Shown piece by piece: positions 8,698-17,407 of a stretch of 64,000 bases of DNA. Source of the DNA: Actinomycetota bacterium. Lineage in GTDB: Bacteria > Actinomycetota > Actinomycetes > S36-B12 > UBA10799. The notes under the pieces were generated by a model. That model saw nothing but the letters and a program-made list of their open reading frames with translations. It had not been told where the DNA came from and searched no databases. A program made the translations under genes and the position numbers. How positions within the stretch are numbered: position 1 is the stretch's first letter; the number at the start of each line of letters is the position of its first letter. The stretch is from contig JACJWR010000001.1 of the NCBI GenBank assembly GCA_020637055.1, positions 310,001 to 374,000 on the forward strand. Reading direction: 5' to 3'.

Positions 8698-9951
8698 ATG
8701 CGCGTCCCGAATCGCTTGGCCATATCGGTGGCCGCGGTGGCCGCAGGTGCCAGTTTGTTGACCGCCAGCCCTGCTTTCGCCGACGACAATGTCGCCCCCG
8801 GCGCGGCCGAACTCGCCACCGAGGCCGTGGTACAGGTCCCCGGCGCCCCGACCGGACTGGTGGCTGTGGCGGGTGACGGTATGGCGACCGTGACCTTCGC
8901 CCCGGCGGCCGACGGTGGAGCGGCGACCGGATACGAATACACCCTCGACGGCGGTGCCACCTGGCTGCCGCTCTCCGAACTCACCGCCACCAACGCGACC
9001 GCGATCGTCGCTGGGCTGGCCAACGGAGCCGACTACACGATCAGCCTGCGTGGCATCAACGCCGCCGGCGCCGGAACCGGTTCGGCTCCGGTAGCCGTCT
9101 CGCTGCCCGCGCCGGTCGTTGCCGAAGTTCCCGCGCCGGTGACCCCCGAAGTTCCCGCCCCGGTCGCCCCCGAGACTCCGGTGGCGGTGACCCCCGAAGC
9201 TCCGGTTGCGGTCACCCCTGCGGAGCCTGCCCCTGTGACCGCCGAGGTCATGCCGGTCGAAGAGTCGGCCGCAGCCCCGCTCGCCGCCGAACCCGCCGAA
9301 CCCGCGTCCGCCGCGGTGGCCCCTGCCGCCGAGGCGCCCGCCGACGCGACGGCAGGGCTGACCGCCGAGCAGTTGAAGGCCGCAGTGGCCGCAGCGGTGG
9401 CGGAGAAGTGGCGGGCGCAAGCCGCCTACGACGCCGCCGTCCGGGAAGCCGTGGCCAAGAAGTGGCGGGCGCAAGCCGCCTACGACGCCGCGATCCGGGA
9501 GGCCGTGGCCAAGAAGTGGCGCTACGAAGCTGCCGTCCGGGCCGCGGTCGCCGAGAAGATGCGCCGGGAGGCGGCCGCCGCTGCCGCCGCTTCGGCATCG
9601 AATCTCGCCCGGGCCGCGATGAACAACGCGCTCAGCCGGGTCGGCGCCCCCTACATCTGGGGTGGCCAGGGGCCTTGGGGCTTCGACTGCTCTGGTCTGG
9701 TCGCCTGGGCCTACCGCAGCGCGGGCTACAACATGCCGGGTGGCTCGTTCAACCAGTGGTACCACGGACGATTCGTCTCCTACGGTGAACTGCAGCCCGG
9801 CGACCTGGTCTTCTACGGCCCCGGCGGATCGCAGCACGTGGCCATCTACATCGGCAACGGCAACGTCGTCCAGGCCAGCAACTACAACACCGGGGTTCAC
9901 ATCGCCAGCATCTGGTACATCGGCAGCCCCTCCGGCTACAAGCGGATCTGA
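8698..9951 (+). CDS. Secreted NlpC/P60 peptidoglycan hydrolase with FN3-like domain and helical repeats
   Basis: 417 residues. A signal peptide of about 28 residues ends ASPAFA. A fibronectin type III-like domain covers about residues 40-135 (PGAPTGLVAVAGDGMATVTF). A Pro/Val/Glu-rich linker built on VTPEVPAPV repeats covers about 136-190, and a charged helical region with 18-residue repeats covers about 236-300. The C-terminal NlpC/P60 domain has Cys331 in GFDCSGLV and His380 in SQHVAIYIG, so it looks active. It should cut the D-iGlu-mDAP bond in the wall during growth or division, like RipA proteins. A strong site TAGGAGGA precedes the ATG. The 253 bp upstream contains GATTTCAGCT twice but no riboswitch I could recognise. 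Confidence 0.93.
   Translation: MRVPNRLAISVAAVAAGASLLTASPAFADDNVAPGAAELATEAVVQVPGAPTGLVAVAGDGMATVTFAPAADGGAATGYEYTLDGGATWLPLSELTATNATAIVAGLANGADYTISLRGINAAGAGTGSAPVAVSLPAPVVAEVPAPVTPEVPAPVAPETPVAVTPEAPVAVTPAEPAPVTAEVMPVEESAAAPLAAEPAEPASAAVAPAAEAPADATAGLTAEQLKAAVAAAVAEKWRAQAAYDAAVREAVAKKWRAQAAYDAAIREAVAKKWRYEAAVRAAVAEKMRREAAAAAAASASNLARAAMNNALSRVGAPYIWGGQGPWGFDCSGLVAWAYRSAGYNMPGGSFNQWYHGRFVSYGELQPGDLVFYGPGGSQHVAIYIGNGNVVQASNYNTGVHIASIWYIGSPSGYKRI
9406..9567 (+). repeat. 54-bp tandem repeat inside the NlpC/P60 gene
   Basis: Two near-perfect copies (9406-9459, 9460-9513) and a third degenerate copy (9514-9567) of a 54-bp unit encode KWRAQAAYDAAVREAVAK-type 18-residue repeats. The charged, alanine-rich units predict a helical stalk between linker and catalytic domain. 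Confidence 0.85.
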
Positions 9952-9974
9952 GCCGCACGTCTGAGCTGACCCGA

Positions 9975-10913
9975 CTAGCCCCCTTCGCGGAGGCCCTGGA
10001 TCCTGGCCAACCAGGACCGGGCCTCCGCGAAGTCGTTGTTGGACGTGCCGCGTCGCGACAGCGGGCTGCGGCCATCGTGGCGGGCATACGACCCCAGGTA
10101 GCGCACGTTGCCGCAGATCCGATGCAGCCCCATGAGCGCTTCCGACACCCGCTCATCGAGGATGTGGCCTTCACAGTCGACTGAGAAGTAGTAGTTGCCC
10201 AACGTGGTCTTGGTGGGTCGGGATTCGATTCGGGTCAGGTTCACACCGCGCACGGCGAACTCGGTGAGGATCTCCAGCAAGGCGCCCGGCTGGTCGGCGC
10301 GCATGTAGATGTCCAGCGTCGTCTTGTCGGCTCCAGTGGGGGGCGACGGAGGTCCGGGGGGACCGACCAAGATGAATCGGGTCTCGGCATCGTTGTTGTC
10401 GGCCACATCGTCGGCGAGGATCGCCAAGCCGGTGGCAGCTGCCGCCCGCAGGGAGCAGATGGCGGCGTCGTATTCACCGTTGGCCACCGAGACAGCGGCA
10501 GCCGCCGTGGAGGCCGCCGGCACCAGGTCGGCGTCGGGTAGGTTCTCGGCCAACCACGAGCGGCACTGGGCGATGGCGTGGGGATGGGTCACGACCGATC
10601 GCACCGGGATCCGGGCACCCGGACGGACTGCGACGCAGAAGCGCACCGGGATCGCGATCTCGGCCAGGATCTGCAGCCCGGTGCCGGCCGCCAACTCATC
10701 CAGGGTGGCCGAAACAGCACCCTCCACCGAGTTCTCGATGGGCACCAGCGAGGCTGCCACCAATCCGGTCCGCACCGCTTCCAGGGCGCGGGTGACCGAT
10801 GCCATCGGAACCGGATCCACGACGTCGGGCAGCAGCTGCACGAGCGCCTCGTGGGAGAACGTGCCGGCCGGACCTAGGTAGCCGATGGACACGTCGGGGT
10901 CCTCGAGGATCAT
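9975..10913 (-). CDS. pheA: Prephenate dehydratase with ACT domain
   Basis: 312 residues. The catalytic domain begins SIGYLGPAGTFSHEAL and contains the conserved tail region around DDVADNNDAETRFILVG. The ACT regulatory domain follows, with GALLEILTEFAVRGVNLTRIESRP; the ESRP motif binds phenylalanine for feedback inhibition. It converts prephenate to phenylpyruvate. The ATG at 10913 overlaps the stop of the upstream DUF4446 gene by 4 bp, so the two are translationally coupled. The C-terminal 30 residues after the ACT domain are variable in the family. Confidence 0.96.
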   Translation of the reverse strand: MILEDPDVSIGYLGPAGTFSHEALVQLLPDVVDPVPMASVTRALEAVRTGLVAASLVPIENSVEGAVSATLDELAAGTGLQILAEIAIPVRFCVAVRPGARIPVRSVVTHPHAIAQCRSWLAENLPDADLVPAASTAAAAVSVANGEYDAAICSLRAAAATGLAILADDVADNNDAETRFILVGPPGPPSPPTGADKTTLDIYMRADQPGALLEILTEFAVRGVNLTRIESRPTKTTLGNYYFSVDCEGHILDERVSEALMGLHRICGNVRYLGSYARHDGRSPLSRRGTSNNDFAEARSWLARIQGLREGG

Positions 10914-11329
10914 GCCGGCTGCTCCTTCTCACCGGTGGCGTAGGCCACCGCAAGTTTCTCCTCCGGGCTCAACCCCTCGGCCCGACCGTTCGTCACACCC
11001 TTGAGCAGGGTCCGCGACTCCGACCTGGAGTGGAGACTGGTGATGACGATGCCGTCACCGTTGTCATCCAGTATGGCGGCAGTGAACGACTGCCGGCCCG
11101 TGACGTCGCGGAAGGCGTCGTAGCGGATCACTGAGACGTGGCGAAGTGCCGTCCCCAGTCCGGCGCGCAGTTCGGCCGGCGTCTGCACGGGGTCCGCCTG
11201 CTTCCCGGGGACCTGGACTCGTGCCGTCCGGGCCGTGCGCCGAAGCGCCACGAAGGCGCCGAGCAGTGCGACGACGGATACTGCGAGAGCGAGGACAGCC
11301 ACGGATGCAAGGCTAATCGCCACTATCAT
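10910..11329 (-). CDS. DUF4446 family membrane-anchored protein
   Basis: 139 residues from ATG 11329. One N-terminal membrane segment (residues 2-29) is followed by a soluble domain with HVSVIRYDAFRDVTGRQSFTAAILDDNGDG, the recognisable core of DUF4446. Function is unknown; members are found near the origin in many Gram-positive bacteria. Its start is only 8 bp from the divergent larB ATG, and no ribosome binding site is visible. A start at GTG 11323 is also possible. It overlaps pheA by 4 bp. Confidence 0.82.
   Translation of the reverse strand: MIVAISLASVAVLALAVSVVALLGAFVALRRTARTARVQVPGKQADPVQTPAELRAGLGTALRHVSVIRYDAFRDVTGRQSFTAAILDDNGDGIVITSLHSRSESRTLLKGVTNGRAEGLSPEEKLAVAYATGEKEQPA
11324..11329 (+). 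promoter_or_regulatory. Probable larB -10 element overlapping the divergent start codon
   Basis: TATCAT at 11324-11329 matches TAnnnT and lies 8 bp before larB ATG 11338. It contains the start codon of the divergent DUF4446 gene. larB would be leaderless. No -35 was identified. Confidence 0.4.
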
Positions 11330-11337
11330 CTGGCTCG

Positions 11338-12045
11338 ATGGATTCCACACAAGACCGGCTCGACCTCGGCTGGGCGACGCTCGACACCGACCGAGCGGCG
11401 AGGACCGGCGATCCCGAGGTGGTCTTCGGCGAAGGCAAAACCGCAGATCAGGTGGTGGCGGCGCTGACTGCCCTGGCAGCCAACCATCCCGACCGCGCCA
11501 TCCTCGCCACCCGGCTGGCAGCCGACGCCCGGCAACTGATCGGTTCCGCCCTACCGGCAGCTGTGGTGGATCCGGTGGGGCGCACGGCCCTGCTCGGCTC
11601 CCCACCGAAGCCGAGCGGGACGGTGGCCCTGGTCTCGGCCGGCTCGTCGGATGCGCCCGTGGTCGCCGAAGCAGCTGCCACGCTGACCGCCTTCGGAGCT
11701 GGGTCCGAGATCATCAACGATGTCGGCGTCGCCGGGGTGCACCGGGTGCTCGCGGTCCGCGACCGACTGCTCGCGGCGGATGCCATCGTGGTGGTCGCAG
11801 GGATGGACGGGGCCCTGCCGTCGGTTGTGGGGGGGCTCACCGGGACGCCGATCGTGGCGGTTCCCACGTCGGTGGGCTACGGCGCATCGTTCGGCGGTAT
11901 CGCGGCGCTGCTGACCATGCTGAATTCGTGTGCACCGGGAGTGGCAGTGGTGAACATCGACAACGGATTCGGCGCCGCCGTACACGCCGCCCGCATCGCC
12001 CGCCGACCGACCGGCGGGGCCGAGGACCGGACGCGGGTGCCATGA
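11338..12045 (+). CDS. larB: LarB, nickel-pincer cofactor precursor synthase
   Basis: 235 residues. The C-terminal half contains [34 protein letters not shown] and [14 protein letters not shown], the AIR-carboxylase-like fold motifs of LarB. LarB carboxylates and hydrolyses nicotinic acid adenine dinucleotide to give pyridinium-3,5-biscarboxylic acid mononucleotide, the first step to the nickel pincer nucleotide used by lactate racemase and relatives. It overlaps larC by 4 bp (ATGA). Neither larE, which adds sulfur, nor larA is in the window. Confidence 0.93.
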   Translation: MDSTQDRLDLGWATLDTDRAARTGDPEVVFGEGKTADQVVAALTALAANHPDRAILATRLAADARQLIGSALPAAVVDPVGRTALLGSPPKPSGTVALVSAGSSDAPVVAEAAATLTAFGAGSEIINDVGVAGVHRVLAVRDRLLAADAIVVVAGMDGALPSVVGGLTGTPIVAVPTSVGYGASFGGIAALLTMLNSCAPGVAVVNIDNGFGAAVHAARIARRPTGGAEDRTRVP

Positions 12046-13283
12046 ACAACCAGCCGGGGTCGGTGGAAGCCTGGATCGACGCCCGGATCGGCGTCGCCGG
12101 CGACATGCTGCTCGGGGCCTGTCTCGCGGTCGGAGCCGATCTGGCGAGTGTTCAACGGTCGGTGGAATCGGCCACCGGCGGCACTGTCAGCATCGGCAGC
12201 CGGGAGGAGCGACGCGGCAGCCTGGCGGCCACCCGTGCGCTGGTGACCCAACTCGACCCACTCGCCTCGGCGCGGCACCGCAACCTGGCGGACATCACTT
12301 CACTCATTCGGGCGGCAGGGTTGGCCGCCCCGGTGGAGGAGTCCGCGGTGGCGGTATTCACGTCGATCGCCGCGGCGGAAGCGCAGTGCCACGGCAGCCG
12401 GATCGACGAGGTTCACTTCCACGAAGTCGGCGGGTGGGACACCATCGCCGACGTGGTCGGCGTGCTCGCTGCCTGGCACGACCTGGGATGGCCGGCGGCC
12501 ACCGCGTCCGCGATCGGAGTGGGAGCGGGCGTGGTCGCGACCGAACACGGGGCGCTGAGCGTGCCCGCACCGGCCGTCGCCGAGTTGCTCATCCGAGCCG
12601 GCGCACCCACCATGGCCGGACCGCTTCGCCTGGAGGCCGCCACACCCACCGGGGCCGCGCTGGTGGCCCACCTGTGCGAAGGTCGTTGGGGGGAGCAGCC
12701 CGCGATGACCGCAACCCGATCCGGATACGGCGCCGGATCCGCCGACCCGACGGAGGCGGCCAACGTCACCCGCCTGATCCTGGGCACCCCGCTCCCGAGC
12801 GCGGCAGGCACCGACCCTGCGTGCGAAGAACTCGTGGAGCTCACCTGCAACGTCGACGACCTCGACCCCCGGGCGTGGCCCTCGGTGGTGGAAGCCGCGC
12901 TGGCCCAGGGTGCCCTGGACTGCTGGCACGTGGGGGTCACGATGAAACATGGGCGTCCGGCCCGGCAGGTATTCGTGTTGTGTCGGCCGGAAGATGCGAC
13001 TCGGTTGCGACAGCTGCTGTTCACCCACACGACGACCTTGGGCGTGCGGTGGCGGAGCACCAGTCGGCAGGTCCTGGATCGGCGATTCGTCGAAGTTGTC
13101 GTGCAGGGCCAACCCATCGCGGTGAAGATCGGCGAGTCGGACGGAGTGCGCACCGTCGCCCAACCCGAATGGCGCGACGTGGAGCGAGCCGCCCGGGTGC
13201 TGGGACAACCCGCCCGCGTCGTGCTGGCGTACGCCCAAGCCGCGGCGCTGAAAGCGTCGGGTGACCCACGTCACAGCCCCTGA
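12042..13283 (+). CDS. larC: LarC, nickel insertion protein for the nickel-pincer cofactor
   Basis: 413 residues from ATG 12042. Family signatures are [19 protein letters not shown] at the start, [17 protein letters not shown] in the middle, and [19 protein letters not shown] leading the C-terminal domain. LarC inserts nickel into the bis-thiocarboxylated mononucleotide in a CTP-dependent step. In Lactiplantibacillus the protein is made as LarC1/LarC2 by frameshifting; here it is one uninterrupted frame. A GTG-rich frame reading from 11235 was rejected because it starts inside larB. larB and larC form a two-gene operon. Confidence 0.93.
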   Translation: MNNQPGSVEAWIDARIGVAGDMLLGACLAVGADLASVQRSVESATGGTVSIGSREERRGSLAATRALVTQLDPLASARHRNLADITSLIRAAGLAAPVEESAVAVFTSIAAAEAQCHGSRIDEVHFHEVGGWDTIADVVGVLAAWHDLGWPAATASAIGVGAGVVATEHGALSVPAPAVAELLIRAGAPTMAGPLRLEAATPTGAALVAHLCEGRWGEQPAMTATRSGYGAGSADPTEAANVTRLILGTPLPSAAGTDPACEELVELTCNVDDLDPRAWPSVVEAALAQGALDCWHVGVTMKHGRPARQVFVLCRPEDATRLRQLLFTHTTTLGVRWRSTSRQVLDRRFVEVVVQGQPIAVKIGESDGVRTVAQPEWRDVERAARVLGQPARVVLAYAQAAALKASGDPRHSP

Positions 13284-13611
13284 CCTGGCTAAACAGACCT
13301 TTACCTGGGCATTACACAACCACCTGAAGGGAGGTTGCGGGGGTGCCGCCCAGCAGGACTGGTCGGTGCGGGAGATCCGGACTCCCCACCGACCTCTTAC
13401 GCGGCCGACGGCGGCCAGCAGCAGCGTGGGGGTGCTCCCCACATCTGCAATCAACGTCCGGCCGGTGGGTTGCCACCGAAGATCCCGCGTGCCTATCCTT
13501 GATCGGCCCAAGCGTCCCGTATCCCCCGTCGGTGGCGCTTGGGTCCCCTTCTTCTGGCCCCGATCGCGTCACATCGGGCTTCGTCACCACCGCGGATGCC
13601 ATTCTTGGGCT
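13284..13611 (+). other. Intergenic region with a run of stem-loops after larC
   Basis: This stretch of 328 bp has no supported gene. Visible stems are 13318-13324 with 13330-13336 (one mismatch), a 13-bp stem with a single bulge (13361-13374 with 13382-13394), a perfect 6-bp stem (13426-13431 with 13437-13442), and an 8-bp stem (13507-13514 with 13536-13543). The 13-bp hairpin is followed by TCTTAC rather than a U-run, so it is at best a weak terminator for larBC. The last stem lies about 70 bp before the next gene. I recognise no known riboswitch. Confidence 0.5.
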
Positions 13612-14457
13612 GTGGCCAAGTCACGTCGAACTCCGCTGGTCATCGCCCATCGGGGCGCCAGCGACGAGATAGCCGAGCACACCTTGGCCGCCTACCAGGA
13701 GGCCATCGACGCGGGAGCGGACGCGGTCGAATGCGATGTCCGCCTCACTGCCGACACGGTGTTGGTGTGTGTGCACGACCGGCGCATCGACCGCACGTCG
13801 GACGGCCGCGGCGTGGTGGCGAATCACACCCTCGCCCAACTCCAGCAACGGGACTTCGGCAGCTGGAAACGCGGCTGGGTCGATGACGTCGACGCCGAAG
13901 TGCCGACCTTCGCCCAGGTGTCCTCGCAGGTGCTCACACTCGACGCGTTGCTCGACCTCGTCGAGGCAGCCGACCGGCCGGTTGGACTGTCGATCGAAAC
14001 CAAACACCCGAGTAGATTCGGCAGGTTGGTGGAGGAGTTGCTGGTCCAGACCCTCGACGCACGCGGGTTCTTGAGCCCTCACCGCCCGAAGGCCGCCCGG
14101 ATCAGAGTGATGTCGTTCGCCGAGGTGGCCCTGCGCCGGATGCGCCGCCTGGCACCGCAGGTACCCAGGGTGTTGCTCATGGATCGGATCCCGATCCGAT
14201 GCCGCTCCGGATGGCTGCCCTACGGCGCGCGGTACGCCGGTCCCGGGATCGAGGTCATCAGAGAACACCCGAGGTATGTGCGCCGAGTCCACGAGGCCGG
14301 AGGCAAAGTCCACGTGTGGACGGTGGACGATCCGGCCGACGTGGAGTTCTGCCTGGCCCAACGAGTCGACGGGATCATCACCAACCGACCCCGGGCGGTG
14401 CTCGAGCAGATCGCCGCCGAAGGGCTCAGCCGCGGCGCAGAACAGCCCCGGGGTTGA
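13612..14457 (+). CDS. Glycerophosphodiester phosphodiesterase family protein
   Basis: 281 residues from GTG 13612 (V-AKSRRTPLVIAHRGASDE). GDPD motifs are IAHRGASDEIAEHTLAAY, ADAVECDVRLTADTVLVCVHD with the catalytic and metal-binding residues, and the C-terminal VHVWTVDDPADVEFCLAQ and GIITNRPR. It hydrolyses glycerophosphodiesters to glycerol-3-phosphate and an alcohol. No signal peptide, so probably cytoplasmic. The 3' end overlaps the convergent FAD oxidase gene by 32 bp. A longer upstream frame was rejected because homology begins at this GTG. Confidence 0.9.
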   Translation: MAKSRRTPLVIAHRGASDEIAEHTLAAYQEAIDAGADAVECDVRLTADTVLVCVHDRRIDRTSDGRGVVANHTLAQLQQRDFGSWKRGWVDDVDAEVPTFAQVSSQVLTLDALLDLVEAADRPVGLSIETKHPSRFGRLVEELLVQTLDARGFLSPHRPKAARIRVMSFAEVALRRMRRLAPQVPRVLLMDRIPIRCRSGWLPYGARYAGPGIEVIREHPRYVRRVHEAGGKVHVWTVDDPADVEFCLAQRVDGIITNRPRAVLEQIAAEGLSRGAEQPRG

Positions 14458-15757
14458 GGATCCAACCCGGGTCCAGGGCGGTCTTGATCCGGGTCATGAC
14501 CGCCACATCGGCCGGACTGCGGGACAGACCCAACCAGGCGGCTTTGGCCCTGCCGACGCCGTGTTCGGCGGAGACCGCTCCCCCGAGCGCCGTGACGAGA
14601 TCGAGCACCGCCCGATCGTGCTGTTCGTCGTCGGGGGGCAGGCCCGCGATCTCGACGTGCAGATTGCCATCCGCGAGGTGGCCGAAGATCGACACGTGGG
14701 CGTCGGCCGGTGCGAGGTCTCGGATGCCGTCCGCCAATCGGTCGAGGCGGTGCAGCGGCGCGGAAATGTCGATCTTGTGCACGACGCCCTGCGCGGACGC
14801 CGCTTCGGACGCGGCCTCGCGGTACCGCCAGAGCCGTCGGCGGTCCGCAGCGTCCGCCCCGGCGACTGCATCGATACCGTCCGGGGGATCCAGTTCGGAC
14901 GCTTCGACCAGCACCGCGTAGGGCCACCGCCGTTGCAGCGGGTGGGCAAGACCGGCGTATTCGCAGACCAGGTCGAGGCTCTCGGCGTCCACCACCTCGG
15001 CGCCGAGCAACACGGCACCGGCCGGAACCGCGCTGCCGACCAAGGCGAGACCCGCCGCCAGCGACTCGACGCCGGCGATCATCACCATGGTGTCCGGCGG
15101 CGGCGGATGGAGGCGGACACGCACCGCCGTGATCACTCCGAGCGTGCCCTCCGAGCCGGTCATCAGGGCGCCGATGTCGTAGCCGGTGTTGTCCTTGGGG
15201 AGCCCGACAAGTCGGGACGAGACGGTGCCGTCGGCCAGCACGCACTCCAGCCCCATCACCTGGGCGCGGGTCATACCGTAGGCGCACACCCGGATGCCGC
15301 CGGCGTTGGTCGCGACTGTTCCGCCGACGGTGGCAGTGTCCCGCGCGGCAAGATCGACCCCGTAGACGAATCCGGCCGCCTCGGCGTGCCGGTGCAGTTC
15401 CGCCAGCGTGGTTCCGGCCGCCACCGTGACGGAACGACCGGCGGTGTCAACCTCGCCCATCCCGGTCAGCGCCACCGTGGACAGCACCACGGTCGGGGCG
15501 TCGTGCGGGCCCGGTACAGACCCACCCACCAGGCCGGTGTTGCCACCTTGTGGGATCACGGGCACCCTCTCGGCAGCGCACGCGGTCAGCACTCCCGACA
15601 CCTCCTCGGTGGTGCGGGGACGCACCACCGCCCGCACCGGACCGGCGAATCGGCGCGTCCAATCCTCACCGTGACCGGCGCAGATCGCGGGATCGTCGGT
15701 GGTCTGGGCGATCGTGGACAATCGTTCGACCAGGCGATCCGGCCGCTCCGTCGTCAT
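14426..15757 (-). CDS. FAD-linked oxidase, GlcD / D-lactate dehydrogenase type
   Basis: 443 residues. The FAD-binding PCMH domain has PRTTEEVSGVL, VIPQGGNTGLVGGSV and TVGGTVATNAGGIRVCAYG. The C-terminal cap ends with HGVGRAKAAWL and a typical final LNPGAVL. Members oxidise D-2-hydroxyacids such as glycolate, D-lactate or D-2-hydroxyglutarate and pass electrons to the respiratory chain. The substrate is not readable. Its ATG 15757 overlaps the stop of the Fpg/Nei gene by 4 bp, and its 3' end overlaps the converging phosphodiesterase gene by 32 bp. Confidence 0.9.
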   Translation of the reverse strand: MTTERPDRLVERLSTIAQTTDDPAICAGHGEDWTRRFAGPVRAVVRPRTTEEVSGVLTACAAERVPVIPQGGNTGLVGGSVPGPHDAPTVVLSTVALTGMGEVDTAGRSVTVAAGTTLAELHRHAEAAGFVYGVDLAARDTATVGGTVATNAGGIRVCAYGMTRAQVMGLECVLADGTVSSRLVGLPKDNTGYDIGALMTGSEGTLGVITAVRVRLHPPPPDTMVMIAGVESLAAGLALVGSAVPAGAVLLGAEVVDAESLDLVCEYAGLAHPLQRRWPYAVLVEASELDPPDGIDAVAGADAADRRRLWRYREAASEAASAQGVVHKIDISAPLHRLDRLADGIRDLAPADAHVSIFGHLADGNLHVEIAGLPPDDEQHDRAVLDLVTALGGAVSAEHGVGRAKAAWLGLSRSPADVAVMTRIKTALDPGWILNPGAVLRRG

Positions 15758-16629
15758 TTCAGCAACCTGCTCATCCGTCTATCGGCAAGGGGTTTCCCCT
15801 CAGTCTGGCAGGTCGGGCAATACTGGAACGACCGATCCGCCAGTGCCACCTCGGCGATCGCCGTGCCGCAGACCGGGCAGGGATCACCGGTATGGCCGTG
15901 GATGACCAGACCCGACTTCTTCTCGGCTTTCATCGACGTGGGGTCTGCCGCCTCCGCACGGGTGGCGGCAGTTGTGAGGACGGCGACGATGGCATCGGCC
16001 AGGTCTGCGTATTGCTCTTGCCCAAGCCCGTCCGCCGGTGCGTAGGGCGAGATCCGGGCGGCGTGCAGGATCTCGTCGCTGTACGCGTTCCCGATGCCTG
16101 CGATCACCTTCTGATCACGAATCGCATTCTTGATGCGGGCGCGTCCGGCTCCCCGCAGACGGCCCGCGAGCAACTCGGCGTCGAGGTCCAGCGCGTCCGG
16201 ACCGAGGGAGGCGATCCCGGGGACGTCCGAGGGATCCCGCACGACGTACATGGCTGCTCCCTTGCGGGTCCCCGCTTCGGTGAGGTCAAGCGCAAAGGCA
16301 GGTTCACCCGCCTCGGTGACGAACACCAGTCGGGCCGTCAACGGGCCACGGCCGGGCCGGGCCGGGGCGGTAGGAACCCGGTCGGTCAGGCGCAGCCAAC
16401 CGGCCCGGGCCAGGTGGATCACCAGCCACGATCCACCGGTGAACTCCAGCGCCAGGAACTTGCCGAAGCGACTCGCACCCAGGAACCTCTCACCAGCCAG
16501 TCCGGTGTAGGGCGGATCGGCGGTCTTCAGCGCGCTCACCGCCACGATCTCGAAGGCGGCCAGGCGTAAGCCCGCCAGTCTCTGGGTCAAGGTGGATGCG
16601 AGGGCCTGCACCTCAGGCAGTTCGGGCAT
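15754..16629 (-). CDS. Fpg/Nei family DNA glycosylase
   Basis: 291 residues beginning MPELPEVQALA, so the N-terminal Pro and the following Glu needed for the Schiff-base reaction are present. RFGKFLALEF carries the conserved lysine, KNAIRDQKVIAGIGNAYSDE forms the helix-two-turn-helix, and the C-terminal zinc finger has CPVC and CPTC. The enzyme removes oxidised bases and nicks the abasic site. Whether it prefers 8-oxoguanine (Fpg) or oxidised pyrimidines (Nei) cannot be decided. It is the first gene of a two-gene unit with the FAD oxidase, divergent from tRNA-Leu. Confidence 0.92.
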   Translation of the reverse strand: MPELPEVQALASTLTQRLAGLRLAAFEIVAVSALKTADPPYTGLAGERFLGASRFGKFLALEFTGGSWLVIHLARAGWLRLTDRVPTAPARPGRGPLTARLVFVTEAGEPAFALDLTEAGTRKGAAMYVVRDPSDVPGIASLGPDALDLDAELLAGRLRGAGRARIKNAIRDQKVIAGIGNAYSDEILHAARISPYAPADGLGQEQYADLADAIVAVLTTAATRAEAADPTSMKAEKKSGLVIHGHTGDPCPVCGTAIAEVALADRSFQYCPTCQTEGKPLADRRMSRLLK

Positions 16630-16651
16630 GGGTGCTAGTCTCCTACAGCGC

Positions 16652-16735
16652 GCGCGAGTGGCGGAATAGGCAGACGCGCACGGTTCAGGTCCGTGTGCCC
16701 GAAAGGGCGTGGGGGTTCAACTCCCCCCTCGCGCA
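16652..16735 (+). tRNA. tRNA-Leu (CAG)
   Basis: 84 nt. The acceptor stem GCGCGAG (16652-16658) pairs with CTCGCGC (16728-16734), with discriminator A at 16735. The anticodon arm is CACGG-TTCAGGT-CCGTG, anticodon CAG. There is a long class II variable arm (GCCCGAAAGGGC), and the T arm is GGGGG-TTCAACT-CCCCC. CCA is not encoded. A -10-like TAGTCT at 16636-16641 lies just upstream, beside the divergent Fpg/Nei start. Confidence 0.97.
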
Positions 16736-16795
16736 CAAAGCACTTTTCCTCGGTGCACCGCGTCACCGGCCCGGAACCTCGGGGGCCGAAGGAAC

Positions 16796-17407
16796 TCAGT
16801 CACCGCTCCTGGACTCTTGCCGAGCGAGTGCTTTCAAGGCGGTGCGGGCCGCCGTCTGGGCGATCAGCGCTGCTTCGTCGGGACGCTGGAAGGCGGCCGC
16901 TTGGGCCCCCTTGAGCAGTCCGTGGATCAGCACGGGGTCAGTGGCAGGATCCACATCGGTGCGGAACTCCCCCGACGCCACGCCGTCCAGCAAGGTGCTG
17001 CGAATCCGATCGTCGATCGCCTCCTCGTACGCGGCGAGTTGCGTTCGAGTCCCGGCGGACAGTCCGTGCTCGAATTGCTGCCCATGGCCGTGTGCGCCGA
17101 GGTCGGCGAAGTGGCGCGCGAAGTGGACGAGCTGGTCGACGGCGGTAGGGCAGAGGCGCAAGGATGTATCGAGTTGCTTCAATGCCTCAGCGTTGTGGTC
17201 GTTGACCGCTGCGGCCACGACACTGTCCACATCGGCGAAGTTGTTGTAGACGGTCTGCCGGGAAACGCCGGCCGCCTTGGCCAGAGTCGTCATTGACACT
17301 CCACTGAATCCGTGTTCGGCGATCAGGAGGATCGCCGCCTGGACGATGCGCTGCCTCGGTGCCAGGTCCGGATCCACGGTGGCCGGATGCTGGTGCTGCG
17401 GTTCCAT
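16796..17407 (-). CDS. TetR-family regulator of the adjacent ABC/SDR locus
   Basis: 203 residues from ATG 17407. The N-terminal helix-turn-helix is GVSMTTLAKAAGVSRQTVYNNF, with a less conserved ligand domain behind it. The ATG overlaps the TGA of the ABC permease gene by one base, so it is the last gene of the ATPase-permease-TetR operon. Two copies of a palindromic operator stand in the promoter region of that operon and the divergent SDR gene; they are the natural targets, giving autoregulation (inference). A start at 17473 was rejected because it lies inside the permease gene. Confidence 0.9.
   Translation of the reverse strand: MEPQHQHPATVDPDLAPRQRIVQAAILLIAEHGFSGVSMTTLAKAAGVSRQTVYNNFADVDSVVAAAVNDHNAEALKQLDTSLRLCPTAVDQLVHFARHFADLGAHGHGQQFEHGLSAGTRTQLAAYEEAIDDRIRSTLLDGVASGEFRTDVDPATDPVLIHGLLKGAQAAAFQRPDEAALIAQTAARTALKALARQESRSGD

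Noticed and set aside
13318..13394. Cobalamin riboswitch after larC
   Set aside because: GGTGCGGGAGATCCGG looks superficially similar, but there is no B12 box at the 3' side and the pairing differs.
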